In this document: positions 41,457 to 50,122 of the stretch, in pieces
Layout: each line of letters opens with the position of its first letter
Numbering within the stretch: the first letter of the stretch is position 1
Assembly: GCF_017638545.1 (NCBI RefSeq)
Contig: NZ_CP072110.1
Span: 310,001 to 374,000 of the forward strand
Reading direction: 5' to 3'
Origin: Psychrosphaera ytuae
GTDB lineage: Bacteria; Pseudomonadota; Gammaproteobacteria; Enterobacterales; Alteromonadaceae
DNA: 64,000 nucleotides
Program-made: the position numbers and the translations under genes
The notes under the pieces: model-generated
Seen by the model: only the letters and a program-made list of their open reading frames with translations
Told to the model about the DNA's origin: nothing
The model's database searches: none

Positions 41457-43889
41457 ATGGACTCTATAAAAAACACAAAGGAAACAAACGTGAAACGTTT
41501 TGTTTCGATGTTGTTTCTTGGCTTAGTTTCAAGTTCTGCTTTAGCCAATACGAATTCAGACATAAAACTAGAAAAAATAATGTCAGATCCAAGTTGGATT
41601 GCTGAAACACCTTTGTCAGCCAAATGGTTACCTGATTCAAGGCATGTTGTTTTTGAACAAGCGGTGAAGGATCACGCGATAAACAAAGTTGTTAGATTAG
41701 ATACTCTTTCGCCTGCTAGCCAGAAGGACGTCGGACTTGATGCATTACATACGGTGCAGTTAAGTCAAGTAACTTATGGTGGAGACAATAAAGCGGCATA
41801 TGTATTTAAAGGCGATATTTTTGTTGTTGATCAAAATACCAATAAGGTAACTCAACTAACTCATACCAGTGCAACAGAACGCGGACCACAATTTTTAAAC
41901 AATGGCGATTTAGGTTATTGGCAGGGCAATAACTATTTTACTGTTAACCTAACAACTCGTGTTATCCGTGAACGCTTCGCTTTAAAGATGGCAGAGCAAC
42001 CTAGTGGACCAGATGGCCCTAAAGATCTAATTGCGAAAGAACAACACCAATTAATCGAATATGTCGCTAAAGAGCACAAAGCGGCACAACAGAGGTTTGA
42101 ATTTAATCAACAGTTAACGAAGCAAAACAAAGTCGCTAACAAGCAAACCTTTTATTTTGATAAAGAGCATACAGTTCGCTCAGCGGAAGTTTCACCGTCA
42201 TTAAATTATGCTGTCGTCGTTACAGCACCCAAAGTTGATTGGCGCGGTAAAGACGATTTGATGCCAAATTATATTGGTGATGATGGACGCATAAAATTTG
42301 AAAAGGTCCGCCGTCGTGTTGCTGACGCAAAACCTAATCAACAAAGTTTTCATTTGTTAAATCTAGCCACCGGTGAAAAAAAACAATTAGCGGTTTCGGA
42401 CCTACCTGATTTTAACAAAGACGTACTCGCAGATGTAAAAGCGGAAAACGCCAAAGCAGCAGGCAATGAGTATGAAAGTAAACCATCACCAAGAACCATC
42501 AATTTAATTGTAGATTGGTCTTGGTCTCAAAGTCCGATTCAGTGGCATAACAATGGTGAACAAGTCGCGATGATGTTTGAGGCTAGGGATAATAAAGATC
42601 GTTGGATTGCAACCGTTGATTTCGATAATGGTAAACTAGTTACTCAACACCAGTTACACGATGATGCTTGGATAAACTATACGTTTAATGATTTTGGCTG
42701 GTTACCTCAAGAAGAAACACTATATTATTTGTCTGAGGAAACAGGATACTCACACCTTTACACCAAAAATTTGAGTCAAAAGCCGATTCAACGTACTAAA
42801 GGCGAATTTGAAGTTTCAAATTTGACGCTTACCCAAGACGGTAACTCAATGTATTTCAAAGGTAACATTAACCATCCTGGTGAATACCACATTTACCGTT
42901 TAGATTTAAACACAAAAAACGCTAAGCCAGTAAACTTAACAGGCGCATTGGTTGGTGAAAATAATTACAGTCTAAGCCCGGATGAAAAGAGCTTACTAAT
43001 CACCCACTCAACTCTGTTAAGGCCAAGTGATTTATATAAGCTTGATGTGGGCACAAACAAAATTACACGCTTGACTGATACTGTTTCTGAAGAATTTAAG
43101 TCGATGCCGTGGCAAGCTCCACAAATTATCGAAGTTCCGTCGTCCCACGTAGACAAGCCAATTTATGCGCGCCTGTATTTACCAAAAGACTACCAGTCTG
43201 GCGAGCCAAGACGTGCTGTTATTTTCAACCACGGTGCAGGCTATTTACAAAATAGTCACAAAGGTTGGTCTGGTTACTTTAGAGAGTTTATGTTCCATAA
43301 CATGTTGGCACAGCAGGGCTACGTCGTGTTAGATATGGACTATAGAGCTTCTAAAGGATATGGCCGAGATTGGCGCACAGCCATCTACCGTCAAATGGGT
43401 ACGCCTGAAACTCAAGACTTAGTTGATGGTGTAGAGTGGTTAGTTAAAAATGCAAATGTTGATCGCGGCCGAATAGGAACCTATGGTGGTTCTTACGGTG
43501 GCTTTATGACATTTATGGCCTTGTTTACCGAGCCTGATTTATTCCAAGCTGGGGCGGCATTGCGTCCGGTTACCGATTGGGCACATTATAACGACGGATA
43601 TACGTCTAACATTCTTAACCGACCTGAAGACGATATGATTGCTTACCGAAGAAGCTCACCGTTATATTTTGCAGAAGGACTACAAAAGCCATTATTAATC
43701 AATGCACCTATGATCGACGATAACGTCTTTTTTGTAGATGTCGTCAGATTAGTACAGCGCCTAATTGAGCTAGAAAAAGAAAACTTTGAGACCGCAATAT
43801 ATCCTGTAGAGCCACATGGTTTTAGACAACCTTCGAGTTGGCTGGATGAATATCGTAGGATTTACAAGCTGTTTGAAGACAACTTGTAA
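41457..43889 (+). CDS. S9 family (prolyl oligopeptidase / DPP IV-like) exported peptidase
   Basis: The 810 residues have an N-terminal signal, a seven-bladed-propeller-like region (to about 540, with blade motifs such as FGWLPQEETLYYLSEETGYSHLY) and a C-terminal alpha/beta hydrolase. The nucleophile Ser679 is in TYGGSYGGFM, the Asp in PMIDDNVFF and the His787 in VEPHGFRQP. It should remove peptides in the periplasm or outside the cell. Start uncertain: ATG at 41457 has GGAG only three bases away, while a GTG at 41490 has AAAGGA at ideal spacing and gives a cleaner signal peptide (KRFVSMLFLGLVSSSALA). Confidence 0.88.
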   Translation: MDSIKNTKETNVKRFVSMLFLGLVSSSALANTNSDIKLEKIMSDPSWIAETPLSAKWLPDSRHVVFEQAVKDHAINKVVRLDTLSPASQKDVGLDALHTVQLSQVTYGGDNKAAYVFKGDIFVVDQNTNKVTQLTHTSATERGPQFLNNGDLGYWQGNNYFTVNLTTRVIRERFALKMAEQPSGPDGPKDLIAKEQHQLIEYVAKEHKAAQQRFEFNQQLTKQNKVANKQTFYFDKEHTVRSAEVSPSLNYAVVVTAPKVDWRGKDDLMPNYIGDDGRIKFEKVRRRVADAKPNQQSFHLLNLATGEKKQLAVSDLPDFNKDVLADVKAENAKAAGNEYESKPSPRTINLIVDWSWSQSPIQWHNNGEQVAMMFEARDNKDRWIATVDFDNGKLVTQHQLHDDAWINYTFNDFGWLPQEETLYYLSEETGYSHLYTKNLSQKPIQRTKGEFEVSNLTLTQDGNSMYFKGNINHPGEYHIYRLDLNTKNAKPVNLTGALVGENNYSLSPDEKSLLITHSTLLRPSDLYKLDVGTNKITRLTDTVSEEFKSMPWQAPQIIEVPSSHVDKPIYARLYLPKDYQSGEPRRAVIFNHGAGYLQNSHKGWSGYFREFMFHNMLAQQGYVVLDMDYRASKGYGRDWRTAIYRQMGTPETQDLVDGVEWLVKNANVDRGRIGTYGGSYGGFMTFMALFTEPDLFQAGAALRPVTDWAHYNDGYTSNILNRPEDDMIAYRRSSPLYFAEGLQKPLLINAPMIDDNVFFVDVVRLVQRLIELEKENFETAIYPVEPHGFRQPSSWLDEYRRIYKLFEDNL

Positions 43890-43905
43890 TGACTTTATAG
43901 AAGAG

Positions 43906-43931
43906 AAAGCCGCTAAATAGCGGCTTTTTTA
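43906..43931. terminator. Terminator between the S9 peptidase and rhombosortase genes
   Basis: AAAGCCGCTA and TAGCGGCTTT arms with a two-base loop and a T-run. The right arm covers the last codons of the convergent rhombosortase gene, so the signal is embedded in coding sequence. Confidence 0.85.
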
Positions 43932-44515
43932 TTGTCTACGTCAAATATTGCTTTCGGCATTAAGAAAAAAAGAACCAGTGCAACTAAAACACCGATCAAG
44001 TGGGACTCTGTGGCGACATTGGCTCCAATGGTTGCTGCTGTCATAGGATCGCCACCAGTAACTTGTTCATATCCTACTTTAAAGATCAAACCTATAAGTA
44101 ATAAGTATCCTGTTTTATCCTTGTTCTGAACGTCAATGAGCGCGCCCCAAACCAACAAAAAATGAATTACTGCACTAAACCCATAATAGTTTTGATAGTC
44201 AGTTGTCAAAAACAAACCAATACCTATCACTATGCTTGATATCAACACCAAGGGTAATCCTTTAAACCTAGGATAATATTCGCCATGTAAGGCCCAGACC
44301 AACAACATACCTGCACAGTTTAGATAAAGGTGATTGAAGTTTGAGTGCACTAAATGTCCGGTTAACAAGCGCCATATTTCGCCGTCGTTAATAAGGTTTG
44401 AGTTAAATACCAAGGCACTTGAATAACGCTCAGGGACCACCATTAAAACAGTGAAAACAATCATTAAAGTGATAAATGGTAAAAGATATCTTGGTTGGGT
44501 AGGAAATCCGAGCAA
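43913..44515 (-). CDS. Rhombosortase (GlyGly-CTERM rhomboid protease)
   Basis: The 200-residue polytopic membrane protein has about six hydrophobic segments, the conserved GEIWRLLTGHLVHSNFNHLYLN loop at 45-66, the catalytic Ser114 in YGFSAVIHFLL and His172 in ESHLIGVLVAL. The WRLLTGHLVH...HL pattern and compact size fit rhombosortase, a rhomboid variant that cleaves C-terminal GlyGly-CTERM signals of exported proteins. A general rhomboid protease is the alternative; GxSA instead of GxSG is a small deviation. Substrates are not linked here, but the DUF3466 protein at 16.5 kb has a CTERM-like tail. Confidence 0.78.
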   Translation of the reverse strand: MLGFPTQPRYLLPFITLMIVFTVLMVVPERYSSALVFNSNLINDGEIWRLLTGHLVHSNFNHLYLNCAGMLLVWALHGEYYPRFKGLPLVLISSIVIGIGLFLTTDYQNYYGFSAVIHFLLVWGALIDVQNKDKTGYLLLIGLIFKVGYEQVTGGDPMTAATIGANVATESHLIGVLVALVLFFLMPKAIFDVDNKKAAI

Positions 44516-44611
44516 AGCATGTCCTTTGTTATATTTTTACTTTGATATTGCCACTTTGAATTCGGCGTTTATTTGATACCATGTCAATATCTATTTTCTG
44601 TTAGGAATTTT

Positions 44612-46342
44612 ATGCGGTTATTAACTCTTATTCCCCTTTTATTTGCAAGCACAGCGTTTGCTGATAAAGCATCTCGAGCTGTGCCCGAAGCATTTACCGG
44701 ACTAAATTATACCAAAGCGAGTTTTTCTGAGAAAGCCATGGTAAGTGCAGCTAATCCTCATGCTGTAAACGCTGCAGTGAGCATGCTGAAAAAGGGTGGA
44801 AGTGCAGTCGATGCAGCTATTGCAGCACAGTTGATGCTAACGTTAGTAGAGCCGCAAAGCTCAGGCATTGGCGGTGGTGCATTTATGCTACATTACAATG
44901 CTGATGCTAAATTATTAGAGTCCTATGATGGCAGAGAGACGGCACCTTCAAAAGCGACACCGAGTTTATTTTTAGATTCGAACGGTAAACCTCTGCGATG
45001 GATTGACGCTGTTGTCGGAGGTCGCTCTGTAGGGGTTCCTGGCATTTTAAAGATGCTCGAAATGGCACATAAGGAGCACGGAAAATTAGAATGGAAAGCG
45101 CTATTTGAGCCAACGATTAAATTAGCTCAAAGCGGCTTTGTTGTTAGCCCACGCTTAGCAAAATTAGTTCAAATGGAAATGAATCCGGGGCTAAGACATT
45201 CAGAAACAGCGAGCTCATACTTTTTCCCAAACGGTGAACCAATTAAAGCTGGGTCAATCCTAAAAAACCTTGCTTATGCAGAGACATTACAAGTTCTGGC
45301 AGAAAAGGGTGCAAGTGCGTTTTATAAAGGTGATATTGCTAAAAATATTGCACAGGCCGTGCAGTCATCTAACGCGGCGCCGGGCTTACTTCGAGAGGTC
45401 GATTTAGCAAATTATCAAGCAAAGAAGCGTGTACCTGTCTGTGTTGAATATAAATCAGCAGAGAGTTATGAAATCTGCAGTATGGGACCGCCAAGCTCAG
45501 GCGGGATAACGGTATTACAAATATTAAAGATGTTAGAAGGTTTTGATTTAAATGAATTTCCTTATGAACATCCAAATACCATTCATAAATACACCCAGGC
45601 TGCACGATTAGCTTTTGCGGACCGCGACAAATACATGGCCGATAGTGACTTTATTGATGTTCCTATTCAAAATTTATTAGATACCAACTATCTAAAAGAG
45701 CGAGCTAAGTTAATTAGTAACAGTAGAGATATGGGTAAAGCCTCCGCAGGAGTATTTGGTTCGGATCTGCATGAAAATGTTTCTGTTGAACAACCCAATA
45801 CTACGCACATGTCTATTGTGGACCCTTTTGGAAATGCAGTTTCTATGACGTCTAGCATTGAGATGGGCTTTGGCTCGACGGTCATGGCCAACGGCTTTTT
45901 GTTAAACAACCAATTAACAGACTTTTCTTTGAAGCCTGAGGTAGATGGCAAACTGGTGGCCAATCGAGTGGAGGCAAACAAAAGGCCACGCAGCTCAATG
46001 ACGCCTGTTATCATCTTTAAGGATGATAAAGTGTTTGCGGTTATCGGTTCACCTGGTGGGAGTCGGATTATCAACTATGTTGGTTATGCCTTATTGGGGT
46101 TATTAGAATATGGCCTAGATATGAAGCAAGTTATCGATGCGCCTCGTATTTCCAACCGGAATGGTTATACCTCAATTGAGGCGGGGTATAACAATGACAG
46201 GCTAAAAGCAGAATTAGAAAGAAAAGGCCATAAAGTTCGTGTAATGAACATGACATCCGGAATACACGGTATTTTGAGAACTGATAAAGGATGGCAAGGT
46301 GCAGCGGACCCTAGAAGAGAAGGTACCGCTGTCGGTTTATAA
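44612..46342 (+). CDS. ggt: Gamma-glutamyltransferase
   Basis: The Ntn-hydrolase of 576 residues hydrolyses or transfers the gamma-glutamyl group of glutathione in the periplasm. The frame opens at 44573, but the ATG at 44612 has AGGA at good spacing and starts a proper signal peptide (RLLTLIPLLFASTAFA). Family features: MVSAANPHAVNAAVSMLKKGGSAVDAA, EPQSSGIGGGAFMLHY, and the autoprocessing site with the catalytic Thr in NTTHMSIVDPFGNAV, then GFGSTVMANGFLLNN and the PGGSRI loop. Cleavage would give large and small subunits. Confidence 0.95.
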   Translation: MRLLTLIPLLFASTAFADKASRAVPEAFTGLNYTKASFSEKAMVSAANPHAVNAAVSMLKKGGSAVDAAIAAQLMLTLVEPQSSGIGGGAFMLHYNADAKLLESYDGRETAPSKATPSLFLDSNGKPLRWIDAVVGGRSVGVPGILKMLEMAHKEHGKLEWKALFEPTIKLAQSGFVVSPRLAKLVQMEMNPGLRHSETASSYFFPNGEPIKAGSILKNLAYAETLQVLAEKGASAFYKGDIAKNIAQAVQSSNAAPGLLREVDLANYQAKKRVPVCVEYKSAESYEICSMGPPSSGGITVLQILKMLEGFDLNEFPYEHPNTIHKYTQAARLAFADRDKYMADSDFIDVPIQNLLDTNYLKERAKLISNSRDMGKASAGVFGSDLHENVSVEQPNTTHMSIVDPFGNAVSMTSSIEMGFGSTVMANGFLLNNQLTDFSLKPEVDGKLVANRVEANKRPRSSMTPVIIFKDDKVFAVIGSPGGSRIINYVGYALLGLLEYGLDMKQVIDAPRISNRNGYTSIEAGYNNDRLKAELERKGHKVRVMNMTSGIHGILRTDKGWQGAADPRREGTAVGL

Positions 46343-46344
46343 AA

Positions 46345-46803
46345 TTAACGGCGGGCGTATGGATCGCCCGCTATTTTTGCTATCTTCCATTTCCCTTTTA
46401 TTTTTTCAAACTTAACTTCACGAAGATCGTTAACTCGGTCGCCTTGATAAAAGCCAGTGAAAAGAACATTAACCGATGTTGTCTTAGACGCTTCTGTTTC
46501 CACTTGGCTTAAAGTCCTATCGATTTTTAACTCTACACCAGGATCAAATTGAAGGTTTAGTACATATCGAGCATAACCTTTAGTACTGCCGTATGATTTT
46601 ATAATTCGTGCATGGCTTTTAGTCGCAAGGGATAAAGCTTTTTGCAAATCATCTTCGTTGTATAAAGCATCAAAAAATGCAAGCGCTTTGTATTCTGGCG
46701 TTGCTGGGTTTGCAAAGGCTGGGATATTGTCACTTTTTTCACTACACGCAGTGAGTAGAAAGCAAAAAGTAATTGTAATTAGACTAATAAAACGTTTTAT
46801 CAC
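46345..46803 (-). CDS. Predicted lipoprotein of unknown function
   Basis: The 152 residues begin with a lipoprotein signal: basic start, hydrophobic run and the lipobox LLTACSEK with the lipidated Cys at about 20. The mature part (NPATPEYKALAFFDALYNEDDLQKALSLAT) and a C-terminal beta half with KFEKIKGKWKIAKI suggest a small NTF2/DUF4878-like fold, but I do not identify the family. Asp after the lipobox Cys is absent (Ser is at +2), which predicts outer-membrane sorting. Single gene, two bases from the convergent ggt. Confidence 0.8.
   Translation of the reverse strand: MIKRFISLITITFCFLLTACSEKSDNIPAFANPATPEYKALAFFDALYNEDDLQKALSLATKSHARIIKSYGSTKGYARYVLNLQFDPGVELKIDRTLSQVETEASKTTSVNVLFTGFYQGDRVNDLREVKFEKIKGKWKIAKIAGDPYARR
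46350..46378 (+). terminator. ggt terminator embedded in the convergent lipoprotein gene
   Basis: GCGGGCG and CGCCCGC arms with a seven-base loop, then TATTTTTGC, starting eight bases after the ggt stop and lying inside the 3' coding end of the minus-strand lipoprotein. Confidence 0.85.
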
Positions 46804-46861
46804 GGTAATACCTTAAATCTCAGAACTAAGGTAAGTGTATAATCTAATTGCCTAATAAGAA

Positions 46862-46895
46862 AGGGGCAGGCCACCGAAGCAGTCCGCCTGAGAGA
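46862..46895 (-). terminator. Possible cysK terminator
   Basis: On the minus strand CAGGC and GCCTG arms bound an imperfect stem, followed by CCCCTTTCTTATT. The pairing is weaker than for other terminators in this window. Confidence 0.35.
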
Positions 46896-46906
46896 TCTCT
46901 TAGCTA

Positions 46907-47869
46907 TTATTGAACGAGTTCGCTGTCACCAAATTCACCAGCAAACAGCGGTGAAGACAGATAGCGTTCTGCCGAGCTAGGAAGAATAACAACAATGTTT
47001 TTGTCTTTGTATTCGTCTGATTCAGCAAGACGTTTAGCTGCAGCAACCGCTGCACCAGAGCTAATGCCTGCTAAGATACCTTCTTCTTTCATTAATCTGT
47101 GGGCCATTTCCATCGCTTCGTCGTTAGTCACGGTCTCAACGGCATCGATCATTTCTAAATCAAGGTTTTTAGGTATAAAGCCAGCGCCAATGCCTTGGAT
47201 TTTATGTGGGCCAGGTTTTAACTCTTGTCCAGCAAGTTTTTGACTGATCACAGGAGAATCCGTAGGCTCTACAGCTACAGACGTAATCGCTTTACCTTTC
47301 TCTAATTTTATATAACGGCTAACACCTGTAATTGTACCACCGGTTCCCACGCCTGCTACGAAAACATCGATTTTACCTTCGGTTGCTTGCCAAATTTCTG
47401 GGCCAGTAGTCTCGAAGTGAATTTGTGGGTTAGCTGGGTTTTCAAATTGCTGTAGTAAAACGTATTTGTCAGGAGCAGAGTCAACAATTTCTTTTGCTTT
47501 TGCTATTGCACCACCCATGCCTTTTGGTCCTTCAGTTAGAACGAGGTTTGCACCAAGGGCTTTAAGCAATTTTCGACGTTCTAAACTCATCGTTTCTGGC
47601 ATAGTAAGGGTCAACTTATAACCGCGTGACGCAGCTACAAACGCAAGCGCTATACCAGTATTACCAGAAGTTGGTTCGATAAGTTCTTTATCTTTTGTTA
47701 AAACACCTGACTTTTCTGCATCCCAGATCATATTGGCACCAATACGGCACTTAACACTGAATGAAGGGTTTCGAGCTTCCATCTTTGCAAACACGTTACC
47801 GCTGGTAACGCGGTTTAGTTTCACTATAGGAGTATTGCCAATACTGGTTGAATTGTCTTCGTAGATCAT
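46907..47869 (-). CDS. cysK: Cysteine synthase A (O-acetylserine sulfhydrylase)
   Basis: The 320-residue PLP enzyme makes cysteine from O-acetylserine and sulfide. The PLP lysine is Lys40 in NPSFSVKCRIGANMIWDAE, the substrate loop is EPTSGNTGIALAFVAA, and the phosphate-binding GVGTGGTITGVSRYI and GISSGAAVAAAKRLAES are intact. Length and motifs match CysK over CysM. Single minus-strand gene; the 227-base gap to gcvA should hold both promoters. Confidence 0.97.
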   Translation of the reverse strand: MIYEDNSTSIGNTPIVKLNRVTSGNVFAKMEARNPSFSVKCRIGANMIWDAEKSGVLTKDKELIEPTSGNTGIALAFVAASRGYKLTLTMPETMSLERRKLLKALGANLVLTEGPKGMGGAIAKAKEIVDSAPDKYVLLQQFENPANPQIHFETTGPEIWQATEGKIDVFVAGVGTGGTITGVSRYIKLEKGKAITSVAVEPTDSPVISQKLAGQELKPGPHKIQGIGAGFIPKNLDLEMIDAVETVTNDEAMEMAHRLMKEEGILAGISSGAAVAAAKRLAESDEYKDKNIVVILPSSAERYLSSPLFAGEFGDSELVQ

Positions 47870-48096
47870 AGTCTGATGTTCCTGAAATTAGTTATGAGGC
47901 CAAAGTTAAAACCTTTTTGGGGTTAATCAAAATCACCTTTCTTCATAATATATATGTGATTTTTATATGTCGCCCGTTTAAGTTTGAGTTGATTTTCTTT
48001 ATCGAGACTTTTTTGAAATTTTAGCAGTTTGATTTGGTTCTTTTTTCAACCTAGTGATACACTACCGCAATAATATTTCTAATGATAAAAATAACA

Positions 48097-49005
48097 ATGG
48101 CTCGTCGTTTACCACCGCTAAATTCTCTCAAAGCATTTGAGGCTGCAGCACGCAACTTAAGCTTTACTAAAGCTGCTGAAGAACTATTTGTTACTCAAGC
48201 CGCTATCAGCCATCAAATTAAATTACTGGAAGAACATTTAAGCATAAAATTATTTATGCGAAGGAATCGTTCTTTGCTGTTGACGGAAGAGGGTCAGAGT
48301 TATTACCTAGATATCAAAGAAGTATTTGCTAATTTACATGATGCAACGGAACGCCTTTTGAGCCGCGGTGCTAAAGGTGCTGTTAGTATCGCATTGACCC
48401 CAAGCTTTGCTATTCAATGGTTAGTACCACGTCTGAGTGACTTTTCACAGCATAACCCAGATATTGATATCCGTATTAAAGCACAAGACCACGATGAAAA
48501 CTCATTAACTGATGATGTTGACGTTGCGATTTATTATGGCAAAGGCCAGTGGAATGGTATTCACGCTGACAAATTACATACAGAATACTTAATACCAGTC
48601 TGTTCTCCTCTGTTGTTAAGCCAAGGTACTGGGCTGCGATCATTAGATGATTTAGCAAACTTTACGTTATTACACGATACCGCTCGTACCAATTGGAAAG
48701 ACTATATAAAGTCAGTTGGGGTAAGGGACGTTAATGTGAATCAAGGTCCAATATTTTCTCATTCCTCTATGGTGCTACAAGCTGCAATCCATGGCCAAGG
48801 CATTGCGCTTGCACACAGTGTCCTTGCCCAACCTGACATAGACTCAGGTCGTTTGGTAGTGCCTTTTACCCAAGCACTTGTGAGTGAACGCGCTTACTAC
48901 TTGGTTTGCCGAGAAGCACAATTAGACAGCCAAAAAATAAAAGTGTTTAGACATTGGTTATTGAATAAAGTTAAAAAAGAGCAGCAGGAGATGTCTTTTG
49001 ATTAA
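48097..49005 (+). CDS. gcvA: GcvA-type LysR transcriptional regulator
   Basis: GcvA activates or represses the glycine cleavage operon according to glycine and purine levels. The 302 residues (from the ATG at 48097, matching the E. coli start MxxRLPPLN; an ATG five codons earlier is possible) have a LysR helix-turn-helix: LNSLKAFEAAARNLSFTKAAEELFVTQAAISHQIK. The effector domain keeps SFAIQWLVPRLSDF, DVAIYYGKGQWNG and GPIFSHSSMVLQAAIHGQGIAL, all close to E. coli GcvA. Followed directly by an overlapping hydrolase gene and then DUF423, resembling the E. coli gcvA-ygdD neighbourhood. Confidence 0.93.
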   Translation: MARRLPPLNSLKAFEAAARNLSFTKAAEELFVTQAAISHQIKLLEEHLSIKLFMRRNRSLLLTEEGQSYYLDIKEVFANLHDATERLLSRGAKGAVSIALTPSFAIQWLVPRLSDFSQHNPDIDIRIKAQDHDENSLTDDVDVAIYYGKGQWNGIHADKLHTEYLIPVCSPLLLSQGTGLRSLDDLANFTLLHDTARTNWKDYIKSVGVRDVNVNQGPIFSHSSMVLQAAIHGQGIALAHSVLAQPDIDSGRLVVPFTQALVSERAYYLVCREAQLDSQKIKVFRHWLLNKVKKEQQEMSFD

Positions 49006-49678
49006 CATCGAACGGTTTGCAAATAAGAGGGATGTGTATCACGCTAAAAACCCTAACGCTTTGGTGGTTCTGGCCCATGGTGCAGGTGCGGGTAATCAAC
49101 ACGAATTTATAAAAACTGTCGCTATGTTGCTTGCCGAAAATGGGTTTACTGTCTCAGCGTTGAACTTCCCGTATATGGAATCAGCTTATGAATTAGACAA
49201 AAAGCGCCCGCCGAATAAAGCACCTCAATTGTTACAAGCTCTGCAAGACGAAGTTGAGTGGATTTCTAAAGCGATCTCACCCTCACTTGATATTTTTATT
49301 GTTGGTAAGAGTATGGGCGGCCGGATGGCGACACTTTTAGCTTCGAGCAAAACTCCCGATTTTAATACAAAGATAAAAGGCGTAGTCGCTCTTGGCTATC
49401 CTTTCCATCCACCTGGTAAAAAAGAAAAGTTAGCTGAGCGAATCGAGCACTTCAGTGCGTTAAAGGTACCAATGCTTATTATCCAGGGAGAAAGAGATAC
49501 ATTTGGAAACCAAACATTAGTTGCGTCAACGCCTAGCTTAGCAAGTATTGATATTGAATGGTTAATTGATGGCGACCATAGCTTTAAGCCTCGTAAATCC
49601 GCTCCAGTAACAGAGAAACAAAACATTCAAACTGCTTGTGAATATACGACGAAGTTTATTTTGGGGCAGCTTCCTTAA
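48998..49678 (+). CDS. Small alpha/beta hydrolase (KANL3/Tex30-like family)
   Basis: The 226-residue protein has the alpha/beta-hydrolase pattern: VVLAHGAGAGNQHEF near the N-terminus (oxyanion region), the nucleophile in VGKSMGGRMA (G-x-S-x-G), the acid region LIIQGERDTFG, and the catalytic His in IDGDHSFKPRK. It has no signal peptide, so it is cytoplasmic; the substrate is unknown. TTG start with GGAG seven bases upstream, overlapping the end of gcvA by eight bases. Confidence 0.85.
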   Translation: MINIERFANKRDVYHAKNPNALVVLAHGAGAGNQHEFIKTVAMLLAENGFTVSALNFPYMESAYELDKKRPPNKAPQLLQALQDEVEWISKAISPSLDIFIVGKSMGGRMATLLASSKTPDFNTKIKGVVALGYPFHPPGKKEKLAERIEHFSALKVPMLIIQGERDTFGNQTLVASTPSLASIDIEWLIDGDHSFKPRKSAPVTEKQNIQTACEYTTKFILGQLP

Positions 49679-49738
49679 TTGCTACACGAATAAATAATTG
49701 GACAAAATTACACAGTCACAGTTAAACAGGGCATGTTT

Positions 49739-50122
49739 ATGAAACGATTTGTTATGATCGCATCTCTTTTGGGGTTTTGGGGTGTCGCATCGGGCGCTTT
49801 TGGTGCACACGCTTTAAAAGGCTCTTTGTCTACTTATGAATTAGGTATTTGGCAAACAGCAGTAAACTATTTGCTCTTTCACGTTCCAGTCATGCTGTTT
49901 GCTATTGTACTTCCTAATTTTATGTCCGGAGTAGAAAAAACAGCGAAGTATTCGTTTATCTCCTTTGCTTTTGGGTGTGCAGTATTTTCTGTTTCATTGC
50001 AGGTCTTAGCAATAACTGGCACAAAATGGTTAGGTGCAATTACACCGATTGGCGGCATGTTACTTTTGATTGGTTGGGTTTTGTTGTTTGTGACCGGATG
50101 GAAAGGTCGATTAAAACCTTAA
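49739..50122 (+). CDS. DUF423 inner-membrane protein (YgdD family)
   Basis: The 127-residue integral membrane protein has four hydrophobic helices and the family motifs GAFGAHALKG near residue 20, VNYLLFHV, and ITPIGGMLLLIGWVLL. Function unknown. The ATG at 49739 is preferred because AGGG lies seven bases away, whereas the earlier ATG at 49733 has no room for a binding site. Its stop codon overlaps the stop of the convergent 595-aa gene. Confidence 0.9.
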   Translation: MKRFVMIASLLGFWGVASGAFGAHALKGSLSTYELGIWQTAVNYLLFHVPVMLFAIVLPNFMSGVEKTAKYSFISFAFGCAVFSVSLQVLAITGTKWLGAITPIGGMLLLIGWVLLFVTGWKGRLKP

